Made by a program: the position numbers and the translations under genes | Part shown: one piece after another, positions 47,101 through 53,825 of the stretch | Layout of the letters: each line of letters begins with the position of its first letter | Position numbering within the stretch: the stretch's first letter is position 1 | The notes under the pieces: model-generated | The model's input: the letters and a program-made list of their open reading frames with translations, nothing else | Databases searched by the model: none | What the model was told of the DNA's origin: nothing | NCBI RefSeq assembly: GCF_900107405.1 | Contig: NZ_FNPV01000006.1 | Coordinates: 62,001-126,000 of the forward strand | Direction of reading: 5' to 3' | DNA: 64,000 nt | Source of the DNA: Tindallia californiensis | GTDB lineage: Bacteria > Bacillota > Clostridia > Peptostreptococcales > Tindalliaceae

Positions 47101-47479
47101 TTTTTCCTCGATATCCTAAAATAATTCCTTTTTCTTCATCAAACTCAAATTCATCATTGCTTTGCATTTTTATTTGTTCTACTTCTTCTGTCTCTTCTGT
47201 TTCTTTCGCTTCCTCATAAGCTGCATCTTCCTGTTTTTCTTCTGGCTTTTCTTCCTTTGTATCCAGATGTTTCCTATCACTCTGATCATCCGAATCATTC
47301 GTTTCAGGGATTTGATCCACCTCTTGGTAAACCTTTTCCGTAACTGTTGTTTTCGTTGATTCAGTGTGTTTCTCCACCAAATCTTTTTCCGCCCATGCTA
47401 CAAATGGACTAAACAAAGGTAGTACCATACTTAAGGTTACTAGCAACGCAATACGTTGCTTCCATGCCATTTTTGACAT
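38165..47479 (-). CDS. Giant SLH-anchored surface protein with paired transcobalamin-like alpha and beta domains
   Basis: 3104 residues. In order: signal peptide ending AWA (~1-30); acidic linker; BspA-type leucine-rich repeats (~118-295; KIGEDAFEGNKLKEIHLPES); MucBP-like region (~327-435); Ig-like Big_2 (~520-603); DUF4430 copy 1 (~605-735); two beta domains (~740-915); a 270-residue domain I cannot name (~918-1185); two more Ig-like domains (~1193-1375); prenyltransferase/squalene-cyclase-like alpha/alpha repeats copy 1 (~1608-1890; AQQNTDGSFGRFSHIDYTGW); FIVAR-like helices (~1905-1966); Asp/Gly linker (~2165-2210); DUF4430 copy 2 (~2212-2332); three SLH domains (~2573-2745); Lys/Glu linker; alpha/alpha repeats copy 2 (~2840-3085). 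SLH domains bind wall polymer. Alpha/alpha barrel plus DUF4430 is the fold pair of intrinsic factor, so ligand capture, probably a corrinoid, is inferred. GGGAGG lies 7 nt before the ATG. Confidence 0.85.
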   Translation of the reverse strand: MSKMAWKQRIALLVTLSMVLPLFSPFVAWAEKDLVEKHTESTKTTVTEKVYQEVDQIPETNDSDDQSDRKHLDTKEEKPEEKQEDAAYEEAKETEETEEVEQIKMQSNDEFEFDEEKGIILGYRGKNPPEELIIPSTINGVDVKKIGEKAFHFSSFGGSINSQIKTLVLPEGLEEVGPWAFQGNLIEELKLPNTLKTVEKRGFWGNQIKEITFSDHLVKIGEDAFEGNKLKEIHLPESLKEIGAMAFKDNELEHVTLSLGLEEIGQQAFTFNALDEIILPDSVKDFPSNGRIFWRSNTKKEDGIQRYTKIYNNGDATDLNTQGIVNPASLTIHYVDEQGKSIKETEGITGQEKHAVCDESWSLVVGNQRYLKDYRTSTGNFRDYNFTESLGENYFRIGNTITFVPKEIPGYLAPEPIEITLEEKHNESNVVYQELGSIALSLEGEGVKSLPEAGTIGINQDVRIYVIPPEGKEIDRFLVNGKDKQERLEYRNLRYEYSFKAIKDTDVEVTYRSVGESTQELEIKVEEKAFLLGEKAQITLAYRGELVEPPFDGIQWNVDDESVAYLDENTGEIIALKSGTFILTAMLKDDSTRQDQIEIEVLSFPSSIRIEANDHTMVPETEVEISSLDLSQYGISREFDEVRPIHVIIAGLESVGIDCSDSQKGLNHNNGTYIDMIDGLATFSTGPGDGWMYYVDHQWANLGVDNYPIHPNQEIVMFFVEDYMDNTYSWFEEKRIYTSTGEATELVLTGSHYDMWTDETTTGPVEGAKILREEEALEIAGETFTTDEDGKVSIVFAKPGTYHLSAERFSTEGKRDISRPYVKVVVEGEEKEPTPFEVEIKGLTNPSYQSKVTAEVEYRGDFQKPVSVQLEYDGQIIEAESSGEYVLNLAEGINVITAKATDNQGNEVTDRKIINYSQIKVVDFKPAPGQFTNTNWTDASRLRSVPDGGISLGAFGGYVIVEFEEPVKNDPRNPYGMDFTVFGNPFEIAGQPNIYNQEPGIVEVSNNLEGPWYVLAGSEHYQEDTYHDYRVTYTNPKKEKATNVPWQDNKGNQGHVKRTIYDNPMYPEAEAFPNIDQNQYTLTGVSILNNLAGTEVGTKAYQVGFGYADSTPTASGADFQGPPNNPYRLGIQGYGGDAMDLRWAVDQQGNPVKLDEVRYVKVYTGLMKHAGGFGEISTEITGIRPSTPVENKVHRIEIAGDLELEPGQNSQLYVKAFDQAGKETIYQQIDWSIEDSKVADIRKEAGLVTGLRDGKVQVTATLATDPTVQDTVELVVGSPETVIPKRLHITNPTGNNTLQVGGKTRLTPVVYDEAGHIIEGIEDDAFVWESQEERIASVEPWFLAGRWEVEGHGVGYTTIQAVYEGIEGSAVIRVLEEELNVRTDDNRRIAENAWKNALKNAKALQSEKVYLGVINTNADREGDTLRIPVAFLQQAKEQKVTLVVEAKDYGLVIDPKAFDLSPYKELDSSELRIRTSMLEAESLPAYQGKETLGRTWKLAMSFYDGEQILEEISQFSAGTEVQWRMKYWGHEGADQEASRMHPYILEDNQEAYIGHSEYHTESQQLRFSLRKPALVTTVLGDYEPIDKEEPEEEEPIEEEPEEELEPGSLEEAARQLVRYYQNQQPNSPTSDWEAFVGLWGLGENFRQAPWPVYGWQEKDPGFDAITFGNAHIHHIYSLLGTGHNPAEAFETNRNLFSELAQQQNEDSGYFGNLGKHIWAMVALDIGLDIDAEIPEWNAAARQKAIDALLAQQNTDGSFGRFSHIDYTGWALIPLSRSEGVAVEKAIQDAKSYLKSMQEPDGGFGGTGSWDVANSNSIACVIQGLIALGEDVQNPEGPWAKNGNTPVDALLKYQREDGAFNWKMDDEGSIGMATKQVSVALSDLKSERSTWYQMGTISFETVDDSGLTALIEEAEEKENGQYTAVSWQRMNQALEEAKELVKNQSATQEAVDQAAEKLREALHLLVRRVTLSQEEGSHRISLEDMEEEVEIEISPADSHKEVEILLSSIKPARMNLPADTPLPGIRAENGKSVFEIEKGTQITEGDSSRFDLLIERPEKESEIESLLKKHLTSNGSRSSIKTVGKALSLGNEERITLDQYATLTFQGESGKEVGYLQNGTLSLVEKVSNIEEAEKQGMEIFAYDNGENLLLRTTHFTDFFVYSLEEDEKDEEDTGSDQEDEEDTGSDTGSDTGSGGPGGGAGGGGGVVPKPEKETVTISIDKKTIDKGYVLRPVEVELKKGDSAWDVLKREMDRRSIAYRYSFSEQYNSVYVESIAGDGEFDHGEFSGWMYNVNGWYPNYGASRYELRHGDRMQWRYTTDLGEDLGEDLSKWENDGDSGHTVEIRAGEKKPVLQIPEDIKEKYVIKIDEKLKDIEVLRIEIPEIEEVVALNLAESKDALPAMIAVKEDWELEIEKDTALLSEETEVQLFSLVEQEAIEWLENQWVNSDTEEEKVVKKAVMMGHPEKKISFSIPVTLSLKNGRNLQVVVKSEETLREIPVYETEEKAKEALAEEKEAKEAYAYLEGDTLRVKTLHFSDFFFYQRAEEVEKVEKVDEAAEAEKRRQERLEALLLYEDEAQISDWAREAMAKAVDTGVMRGYSQQLRPQDAVTRAEFVTLLTSVVETDEHQRSLRFHDITSDHWYYQPVMKAAGSGWVSGYGDYFNPQAPISREEMAVMLAKAIELEYWNSILDTSDAELVSPWAAESVSAVMAHRYMNGNGHQFMPKEITTREMAAVVVMKAFDRETERKQKNISAASDLTDPVKEEEAKEDEKVQKEKRKEDKDKDKAKEASEETTIGRREAVLQKKIEETASFMKIMVPDPQVASVGGEWTIFSIARSHVEVPKTYQEKYLKNVENTMREKEGILHPIKYTEYDRVILALTSLGIPVEDVAGYSLLDPLADFETVLKQGLNGPIWALIALDTGGYTIPQIPDFPTQTSREKLIKEILDRELPGGGWSLTGDLPADTDITGMAIQALAPYQDQSAVKKATEKGLDFLSREQLEDGSFQSAWGNEASSESISQVIVALTALGIHPEEDQRFIKNGNSPVDALLSFYVEGGGFRHIQSGEVDPMATDQGMYALVSYHRFLKGLPRLYDMTTVTRDGKE

Positions 47480-47583
47480 TCTTATGCCTCCCTTTCTTTT
47501 GCTGTTCTTTCTTTCCCTTATCCTTGCACCGCTTCCTACATCCGCCCCTTTCCTCTATGTAATTCAGATGATGCTATATATAA

Positions 47584-47707
47584 AAAACCAGAGGTAGCTA
47601 GTAAACTCATTTCTATCCGAAAAGGCAACACCGCTTATCTCCTCTTTTAAGAAGGAATTTTCGATGCTAATCATCGGATACATGAGTTCTTAGCTACCTC
47701 TGGTTTT
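47584..47707 (-). ncRNA. Large structured hairpin (terminator or leader attenuator) between sucD and the giant surface gene
   Basis: A perfect 17-bp outer helix (47584-47600 with 47691-47707) encloses further helices: ACTCAT/ATGAGT, then TATCCGA/TCGGATA, then a ~50-nt apical region. Read on the minus strand the 3' arm runs straight into TTTTTTATATA, as an intrinsic terminator does. It begins about 25 nt after the sucD stop and ends about 105 nt before the giant gene. I could not match it to a known riboswitch class. It may end the sucCD transcript, or act as a controlled attenuator of the surface-protein/ECF operon. Confidence 0.6.
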
Positions 47708-47732
47708 CCAGTCAGTAGAAACTATTTTGTTT

Positions 47733-48665
47733 TTATTTTAAGGCTTTCGAAATTTTATGCTGATAGGATTCAAATTCGTCGACCCATAGATTTTCTTTTT
47801 TTAACGCTTCTACTAAAGTTTTTCCAATACTGGTAGGTTTTTCTGCCATATAAATACCGGCTTTTTTCATGGCTTCTATTTTTTCTTTGGCCGTTCCTTT
47901 TCCTGCTGATATAATGGCTCCGGCATGGCCCATCCTTTTTCCGGGAGGTGCGGTTTCTCCGCTAATAAAGCCTACCACCGGTTTCTTCATATGCTCGCTG
48001 ATCCAGGCGGCGGCTTTTTCTTCGGCATTGCCTCCAATTTCACCAATCATCACTACGGCATCTGTCTCCTCATCCTGTTGAAAAGCCTGTAGTACATCAA
48101 TGAAGTCGGTACCATGAATCGGGTCGCCGCCAATGCCCACGGCAGTTGACTGCCCGATACCTCTTTGAGATAACTGGTGGACCGCTTCGTAAGTCAAGGT
48201 TCCAGATCGGGAAACAACGCCGATTCTTCCTTTTCGATGAATGTAGCCAGGCATAATGCCAATTTTGCAAGCTTCCGGCGTGATAATTCCCGGGCAGTTG
48301 GGTCCAATCAGCCGGGTTCTTTTGCCTTCCATATATTTTTTCACTTTTACCATATCCAATACCGGTATATGTTCTGTAATGCATACCACTAGGTCCAAAG
48401 AAGCATCCACAGCTTCCATGATGGCATCGGCGGCATAGGGAGCCGGTACGTAGATCACGCTCACATTGGCACTGGTTCTTTCCACCGCTTTTCGCACCGT
48501 ATGAAACACAGGTATTCCCAACAGTGCCTGACCTTCTTTCCCAGGACTGACTCCGGCCACGATGGTGCTGCCATATTCCTGCATCAGCTGGGCATGATAC
48601 TGGGCTGTTTTTCCGGTAATGCCCTGAATAAGGATTCTTGATGTTTCATTTACCCAGATGCTCAT
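47733..48665 (-). CDS. sucD: Succinate-CoA ligase, alpha subunit
   Basis: 310 residues. CoA-binding Rossmann domain ([18 protein letters not shown]), then the ligase domain with [34 protein letters not shown], and the phosphorylated His in [18 protein letters not shown]. With SucC it interconverts succinyl-CoA and succinate with formation of ATP or GTP. Its start overlaps sucC by 4 nt. Last gene before the hairpin at 47584-47707. Confidence 0.95.
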   Translation of the reverse strand: MSIWVNETSRILIQGITGKTAQYHAQLMQEYGSTIVAGVSPGKEGQALLGIPVFHTVRKAVERTSANVSVIYVPAPYAADAIMEAVDASLDLVVCITEHIPVLDMVKVKKYMEGKRTRLIGPNCPGIITPEACKIGIMPGYIHRKGRIGVVSRSGTLTYEAVHQLSQRGIGQSTAVGIGGDPIHGTDFIDVLQAFQQDEETDAVVMIGEIGGNAEEKAAAWISEHMKKPVVGFISGETAPPGKRMGHAGAIISAGKGTAKEKIEAMKKAGIYMAEKPTSIGKTLVEALKKENLWVDEFESYQHKISKALK

Positions 48666-49843
48666 TGAACCGCACCTCCTTTTTTCTTTACCAGTTCCAC
48701 GATTTTTTTTGCGCCTTCGTCCATATTCATCACCGTATGAATGGAAAGAGTCGATGCTTCCAGGAGTTTTCTTCCTTCCTTAACATTAGTCCCTTCCAGC
48801 CGAATCACCAAAGGTACCTGAAGGTTTATTTCTTTGATGGCATTCATAACTCCTTCTGCAATAATATCGCAGCGCATAATGCCTCCAAAAATATTGACAA
48901 AAATGCCCTCCACCTTGGAGTCTGATAAGATAATCTTAAAAGCTTCGGTGACTTTTTCCTCCGTAGCACTACCACCTACATCCAGAAAATTTGCCGGATC
49001 CCCGCCATAGTATTTGATGATATCCATGGTCGCCATGGCCAGGCCGGCGCCATTCACCATGCATCCAATATTGCCGTCCAGCGAAATATAGGAAAGATCG
49101 TACGCCGCTGCTTTGGTTTCTTTTTCATCTTCTTCATTCTGATCCCGGAAGGACAATAGATGGGGCTGACGAAAAAGAGCGTTTTCGTCAAAGCTTAACT
49201 TTGCATCTAAGGCCATCATGCCACCGTCTTTTGTCGTGACCAGAGGATTTATTTCAGCCATGGAGCAATCTTCTTCTATATAGCACCGATAAAGATTTTT
49301 TAAGATAGACAAAGCTTCCGAAACCTGCTCCAAAGGGATTTTGATAGCATCACATAACCGCCGGGCCTGAAAATCCGCTAGACCTATAGCCGGATCAATG
49401 AGTTCACGGTGAATCCGTTCCGGAGTTTCAGCGGCTACGGCTTCAATATCCGTTCCTCCTTCTTCAGAAGCAATGATCATTACCTGGGATGCTTCCCGAT
49501 CCAAGGTTACAGCTACATAATATTCTTTTAGGATATCGCAGCCTTCTTCAATCAACAGGGTTTTTACTTCTCGGCCTTCCGGTCCGGTCTGATGAGTGAC
49601 CAGCTTTTTTCCCAATAAGGATTCCGCTGCTTGTTTCACCTCTTTAAGGCTGTTTACCACTTTCACTCCGCCAGCCTTTCCCCTACCGCCAGCATGAATT
49701 TGTGCTTTCACAACGGCCATATCCGTTTGAATGTTCCAGCCTGATTCTTCCGCCTCTTCTGCTGTGTGAACCGCAAATCCACGGGGTACAGCTATGTTGT
49801 ATTTCTTTAAGATGGATTTTGCCTGATATTCATGAATGTTCAT
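48662..49843 (-). CDS. sucC: Succinate-CoA ligase, beta subunit
   Basis: 393 residues. ATP-grasp domain: [20 protein letters not shown], then [18 protein letters not shown] and [21 protein letters not shown]-terminal flavodoxin-like domain with [35 protein letters not shown] and [17 protein letters not shown] site lies before the ATG. It follows the exchanger gene by 18 nt, in the operon headed by the cobalamin riboswitch. Succinyl-CoA is the product of AdoCbl-dependent methylmalonyl-CoA mutase, which would explain the company. Confidence 0.95.
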   Translation of the reverse strand: MNIHEYQAKSILKKYNIAVPRGFAVHTAEEAEESGWNIQTDMAVVKAQIHAGGRGKAGGVKVVNSLKEVKQAAESLLGKKLVTHQTGPEGREVKTLLIEEGCDILKEYYVAVTLDREASQVMIIASEEGGTDIEAVAAETPERIHRELIDPAIGLADFQARRLCDAIKIPLEQVSEALSILKNLYRCYIEEDCSMAEINPLVTTKDGGMMALDAKLSFDENALFRQPHLLSFRDQNEEDEKETKAAAYDLSYISLDGNIGCMVNGAGLAMATMDIIKYYGGDPANFLDVGGSATEEKVTEAFKIILSDSKVEGIFVNIFGGIMRCDIIAEGVMNAIKEINLQVPLVIRLEGTNVKEGRKLLEASTLSIHTVMNMDEGAKKIVELVKKKGGAVQ

Positions 49844-49861
49844 CGCTAAGCCTCCGTTCTT

Positions 49862-51082
49862 TTATCGATATAAAATATTGGTATATAGAATCATCAGCAA
49901 TAGTGCAAAGGGGTAAGCCGCTCCGTAGCCCACGGTTACTTCATCGCTTTCAAACGCATCAATGGAAGCAGCAAGTCCCGGTGTACTGGTCATTCCACCA
50001 CAAATTCCTCCTACAAGATAAACCGTAGGAAGCTTTAATAAATGCTTTCCTACCAGATATCCGACCAATATACTGACTACGGCCGTCATAGTTCCCACCC
50101 ATAATAAGGAAACTCCGACCTCCTTCAGCATGTGCAGTGCCTGATACCCATAATTAAGCCCTACGATAGCTAAAAACAAGTTTAAAGAGGTGTCACGCAA
50201 AACCCCCAGTTGGCTATCTTCCATCAGGAAAATAAAAGGACCCAATTTTTTCTTGTCGCCCAGCAGCAAAGCACTTATTAAAACACCACCCGTCGTCCCT
50301 AAGGAAAAGGTACCCAAAAATGATCCCATATAAAAAGAAATATTTCCAAGGATGATGCCGGTCACGCAAACGAAGGAAAAAGATGCTATACAAAAACATC
50401 CTTCAGCTCTCTGACCTTTTTCAATGCTCTCGCTCTCTTCCTTGCTCATTTTTGCTTCTGTTCTTTCCTGGTTTATGTCATTTTTTCTGCTTCTCTTATG
50501 ATTTCGATAAATTAGTTGCACAAAGATAACCGCCGCCATAATACCGGGGATATAGGCAATAGAGTAACCAAGGCCAACCATGGATTGCTCTCCACCACCT
50601 TCAACTCCTGTTATTTCAAGGGCCGTTGCTAAGCCAGGCGAACTGGTCAACGCTCCTACATACGTACCAAGAATGGCCGTTCTCAAGGTTGGATACATAA
50701 AATTCATAAAAAAATAGCTGGCGGATGCCCCGGCTGTTGTGATGGCTAACGCCAATAGTAAAAATTGATATCCATATTGGCGAATCACCAGCCGAATATG
50801 TTTTGCTGCCATTAAGCCAACGGAAGCAATAAAAATCATCAAGCTTAAATGAAACAGCGAACCTGGTATCAGTTGCCCGTTTTCTGGAACCAATTGAACC
50901 GCTGCTATTTTCAGATAGCTGATGAGTGGATAACTGATCAGTATCCCCGCAAATAGCACGGCTGAACTACCTAACTTTACTTCTTTCACTTCTATTTGAC
51001 CCATCAAATGACCTGCCAGTACACATATCCCAATCAAAAGAAAGGGATTAGCAACGATTTCCATCACACTCAACAACCTCAC
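49862..51082 (-). CDS. AspT/YidE-type (AAEx family) membrane exchanger
   Basis: About 400 residues with ~10-11 membrane segments in two repeated halves. Each half holds the family's Thr/Ser-Pro-Gly motif: GALTSSPGLATALEITGV and GGMTSTPGLAASIDAF. AAEx proteins include the aspartate:alanine exchanger AspT. The central TrkA-C domains of larger members are absent and replaced by a short charged loop (~200-232). It probably exchanges amino or dicarboxylic acids; next to sucCD, succinate or aspartate is a reasonable guess. The start is uncertain: GTG at 51082, with TTG and ATG codons shortly after. Confidence 0.72.
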   Translation of the reverse strand: MRLLSVMEIVANPFLLIGICVLAGHLMGQIEVKEVKLGSSAVLFAGILISYPLISYLKIAAVQLVPENGQLIPGSLFHLSLMIFIASVGLMAAKHIRLVIRQYGYQFLLLALAITTAGASASYFFMNFMYPTLRTAILGTYVGALTSSPGLATALEITGVEGGGEQSMVGLGYSIAYIPGIMAAVIFVQLIYRNHKRSRKNDINQERTEAKMSKEESESIEKGQRAEGCFCIASFSFVCVTGIILGNISFYMGSFLGTFSLGTTGGVLISALLLGDKKKLGPFIFLMEDSQLGVLRDTSLNLFLAIVGLNYGYQALHMLKEVGVSLLWVGTMTAVVSILVGYLVGKHLLKLPTVYLVGGICGGMTSTPGLAASIDAFESDEVTVGYGAAYPFALLLMILYTNILYR

Positions 51083-51167
51083 CCTTCTTTCTTTGTCTTA
51101 AGGCAAGCTAAAGAACACCAGAGATCGGCCCGATTATCCTTTTCCAAATCTCCGGCGTTCCGACCAT

Positions 51168-51323
51168 TCATAGTTTCATGGATTTTTTCCAGTCTTCGAT
51201 GCGAATGGCATGACCATCCTGAATAATCAGTCGCATTTCTCCATGCTGGGTTTCCCGTATCAGCTGTAACAATTTGGCCTCCCGATGAGTCAATTTTTCT
51301 AATGATGTTATTCTTTCTGCCAA
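51168..51323 (-). CDS. DUF2292/YezD-like small protein
   Basis: 51 residues. TTG start at 51323 with GGGGAGG about 9 nt upstream, stop TGA at 51168. The C-terminal part (GEMRLIIQDGHAIRIED) matches the DUF2292 pattern 'G.v.iiiqdGkvvqIe....'. A longer open frame in another phase covers the same DNA, but its sequence looks random. It lies between the cobalamin adenosyltransferase and the exchanger, and is probably co-transcribed. Function of the family is unknown. Confidence 0.65.
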   Translation of the reverse strand: MAERITSLEKLTHREAKLLQLIRETQHGEMRLIIQDGHAIRIEDWKKSMKL

Positions 51324-51387
51324 CGAACTCAACCTCCCCACCTAATCCTTTACCATCCAGCAAATCCATTATCGGCTACTAAGCCCT

Positions 51388-51894
51388 TTAACAGCCTTCT
51401 TCTTTCACTGCCAATGCAAACAGGGTATCCGACAGTCGATTCACATACCGCAGCAAACAGTCATTAATCTCTTCTTCCCGCATTAACCAGATAATTCGTC
51501 GCTCAAGACGGCGGCATACGGTTCTGGCAACGTGAAGATGTGCCGAGGAAAGGGTTTCTCCAGGCACTACAAAGGTTAAGGGTTTTTCTAACTGGCCCAT
51601 ATAACGGTCAATCAGCTCTTCTTGTTTTTTCACCTGTTCCTCTGTTATGGTATCCCTCATTTTTTCCGGATTTCGGGTTGCCAGTTCACCACCTAGGATA
51701 AACAATGCTTGTTGAATTTCTTTTAAGATTTCTTTGACTTCCTGATCTTTTACAGTGGCCCGAGCCACGCCCAGAAAACTGCTCAGCTCATCGACGGTTC
51801 CATAACATTCCACCCGACACTCGTCTTTGGTTACTCGCTGACCATCCCATAAACTGGTTTCTCCCTGATCGCCACCCCGCGTATAAATTTTCAT
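51388..51894 (-). CDS. PduO-type cob(I)alamin adenosyltransferase
   Basis: 168 residues. Transfers the adenosyl group of ATP to cob(I)alamin to make coenzyme B12. Family marks: MKIYTRGGDQGETSLWDGQRV (ATP-binding N-terminus), ECYGTVDELSSFLGVAR, FVVPGETLSSAHLHVARTV (given in part), RRLERRIIWL and YVNRLSDTLFALA. It is the first gene after the cobalamin riboswitch, with GGGAGG before the ATG. Riboswitch control implies repression when cobalamin is plentiful. Confidence 0.93.
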   Translation of the reverse strand: MKIYTRGGDQGETSLWDGQRVTKDECRVECYGTVDELSSFLGVARATVKDQEVKEILKEIQQALFILGGELATRNPEKMRDTITEEQVKKQEELIDRYMGQLEKPLTFVVPGETLSSAHLHVARTVCRRLERRIIWLMREEEINDCLLRYVNRLSDTLFALAVKEEGC

Positions 51895-52020
51895 CTTTCC
51901 TTCCTCCCTTCTGCTTCTTTTGACACTTTTTATTTTATGCTTCTCTTTCCCTTTTTATTTCCTTGCTTTCTGCACTCTGCAGAGACAGGCCTTCCACTTT
52001 CTTTCCAGAAACGCAGACAT

Positions 52021-52050
52021 AAAAAAACTCCTCCAGATTCCGGGAGAAGT
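52021..52050 (-). terminator. Terminator of the cobalamin riboswitch
   Basis: Minus strand: ACTTCTCC pairs with GGAGGAGT (one G-T), followed by seven Ts. It lies between aptamer and adenosyltransferase gene, as expected for a transcription-terminating expression platform. Confidence 0.75.
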
Positions 52051-52119
52051 GTTTATTGAACTATTGTTATCATTAGTCATCAGTTAAGAACAACCAGAAA
52101 AACAAGGTTTTTCGGATGC

Positions 52120-52340
52120 TTCCTATTCTCCTTCTCATCTCCCGTGAGAAATATGGAGCATTTCATGGCAGGTCTCCTGGCTCAGCTTCATCGCACATCA
52201 GTCTCCTTCCCATTGTTGTGTTTCAACAGTGGATATGACTAATAGCTCTGCATTACAGTGGCGGGACCGCGTGGGCTTTTCACCCATCTTCCCTTTTAAT
52301 CTGTTCTCGTAATCAAACAGACACCATCAAATGTTATTAA
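52120..52340 (-). ncRNA. Cobalamin (AdoCbl) riboswitch
   Basis: Minus strand, 5' to 3': GGTGTC near the start, AAAAGGGAA, GGTGAAAAGCCCACGCGG, then TCCCGCCACTGT and, about 90 nt later, the B12 box GAGCCAGGAGACCTGCC. These are the conserved core segments of the cobalamin riboswitch in the right order and spacing. A terminator follows. It controls the adenosyltransferase gene and, by operon structure, probably DUF2292, the exchanger and sucCD. Confidence 0.95.
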
Positions 52341-52359
52341 ATTGTCTTGTTACAAAAGT

Positions 52360-52388
52360 ATCATATCATATTCAAAATGGGCAATCAA
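52360..52388 (-). promoter_or_regulatory. Promoter of the riboswitch-controlled operon
   Basis: Minus strand: TTGATT (52383-52388), 17 nt, TATGAT (52360-52365), about 20 nt upstream of the aptamer. Confidence 0.65.
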
Positions 52389-52463
52389 GCACTATTCTTG
52401 TTTTCCATTTTTCCTCTTTTTTCCCTTTTTTCAAGGATTTCCCACCAGTTTCGGTAATATTTG

Positions 52464-52492
52464 TTGACAGCTTACAAAAATTATATAAGAAT
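52464..52492 (+). promoter_or_regulatory. Probable promoter of the cysteine desulfidase gene
   Basis: TTGACA at 52464-52469 followed 14-17 nt later by TATATAAGAAT; the -10 position is not exact. It is divergent from the riboswitch promoter about 75 bp away. Confidence 0.5.
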
Positions 52493-52523
52493 AGAGGATG
52501 AACGAGAAAAGGAGGGTTTTCCA

Positions 52524-53789
52524 TTGAAGGATTTATATATTCAGGTATTAGAAGAAGAACTGGTACCGGCATTAGGCTGTACGGAACCAATTGCTATTGC
52601 CTATGCCGCCGCCAAAGCCCGGGAAGTGTTAGGACAGATGCCGGAGTCTATGATTGTTGAATGCAGTGGAAACGTCATTAAAAATGTAAAAGGCGTCACC
52701 GTACCGATGACACCGGGTATGAAAGGCATTGAAACCAGTGCCATTCTTGGAGCTGTTGGGGGAGAAGCGTCACGAAAGCTGGAAGTATTGACTTTGGTTA
52801 CGGATGAGCATATTCAGGAAACAAAAGAGAAGCTGGAAAAGAAGATATGCCAGGTGGAGCTGGCCGAAGGGGTGGAAGGACTCTACATTAAAGTTCTCCT
52901 TCGTACTGGACAGGAAGAAGCCAGTGTTACCTTAAAGGACTGTCACACCGGTATTATTGAAATCACTAAAAACCAACAGGTTCTTCCACAGGAATCTACG
53001 ATAGATGTCAATGCCACTCAAAACCAACAGGTGGATCGAAGTTTTTTAAGCATTCAAGGGATCTATGATTATATCCGTCAGGTAGATGCGGAAAAACTAA
53101 AGCCCGTCTTGGAGGATCAGGTCACTATGAACCGAGCCATTGCCGAAGATGGTCTTGCCAATCCTTATGGTGCCAATGTGGGCAAAACCCTGTTGGAACT
53201 TTATGGAGATGCGGTGGATAACAAAGCAAAAGCCTATGCCGCTTCCGGTTCGGATGCTCGAATGAGTGGATGTTCCAAGCCAGTGGTCATTAATTCCGGT
53301 AGTGGAAATCAAGGGCTAACCGTCTCTTTACCCGTCATTGTTTTTGCTGAATACCTGGAAGTACCGGAAGAAACTCTGTATCGAGCCCTGGCACTCAGTA
53401 ATCTGATCTCTATTCATATCAAAACCGGCATTGGCAAATTATCTGCTTTTTGTGGTGCGGTCAGTGCTTCTTGTGGTGCCACAGCGGCTATTGCCTATTT
53501 ACATCAGGCATCTTTTCCTGTCATTGCCAGATCCATTGCCAACACCTTGGCAAATACCTCCGGCATTGTCTGCGATGGTGCAAAAGCTTCCTGTGCCGCT
53601 AAAATCGCTTCTTCTGTGGATGCGGCTATCCTGTCCTTCCGCTTAGCAGAAAAAGATCAGTATTTTGAAGCCGGTGACGGTCTTTTAAAGGAAGATATTG
53701 AAGAGACCATCCGCAGTGTTTGCCGGATGGCCAAAATTGGAATGAAAGAAACAGATGTCGAGATCCTGAAGATCATGATTGAATCCTGA
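52524..53789 (+). CDS. cyuA: UPF0597 family L-cysteine desulfidase / serine dehydratase-like (CyuA type)
   Basis: 421 residues from the TTG at 52524 (AAAGGAGGG 7 nt upstream). The family breaks L-cysteine into pyruvate, ammonia and sulfide with an Fe-S cluster. Conserved Cys-bearing motifs are present: VPALGCTEPIAIA, ARMSGCSKP, FCGAVSASCGATAAIAYL and GIVCDGAKASCAAKIAS. GVTVPMTPGMKGIETSAILG is also typical. The gene stands alone with its own promoter and terminator. The exact substrate (cysteine or another beta-substituted amino acid) is not proven by sequence. Confidence 0.82.
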   Translation: MKDLYIQVLEEELVPALGCTEPIAIAYAAAKAREVLGQMPESMIVECSGNVIKNVKGVTVPMTPGMKGIETSAILGAVGGEASRKLEVLTLVTDEHIQETKEKLEKKICQVELAEGVEGLYIKVLLRTGQEEASVTLKDCHTGIIEITKNQQVLPQESTIDVNATQNQQVDRSFLSIQGIYDYIRQVDAEKLKPVLEDQVTMNRAIAEDGLANPYGANVGKTLLELYGDAVDNKAKAYAASGSDARMSGCSKPVVINSGSGNQGLTVSLPVIVFAEYLEVPEETLYRALALSNLISIHIKTGIGKLSAFCGAVSASCGATAAIAYLHQASFPVIARSIANTLANTSGIVCDGAKASCAAKIASSVDAAILSFRLAEKDQYFEAGDGLLKEDIEETIRSVCRMAKIGMKETDVEILKIMIES

Positions 53790-53805
53790 TCTTCAGGATT
53801 TTTTT
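53763..53805 (+). terminator. Terminator overlapping the end of the desulfidase gene
   Basis: A 13-bp stem (ATCCTGAAGATCA with TGATCTTCAGGAT) followed by seven Ts. The 5' arm is within the last codons and the stop TGA lies at the start of the 3' arm. Confidence 0.9.
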
Positions 53806-53825
53806 AGCTCTTTTACTTTATTGCT

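Noticed and set aside
47584-47707. Second cobalamin riboswitch directly ahead of the giant gene
   Set aside because: The B12 box and GCCACTG core are absent; the structure is a different hairpin.
51079-51369. 96-codon open frame on the minus strand between the adenosyltransferase and the exchanger
   Set aside because: Sequence looks non-protein-like and it overlaps, in another phase, the DUF2292-like gene that has a better ribosome site and a recognisable pattern.
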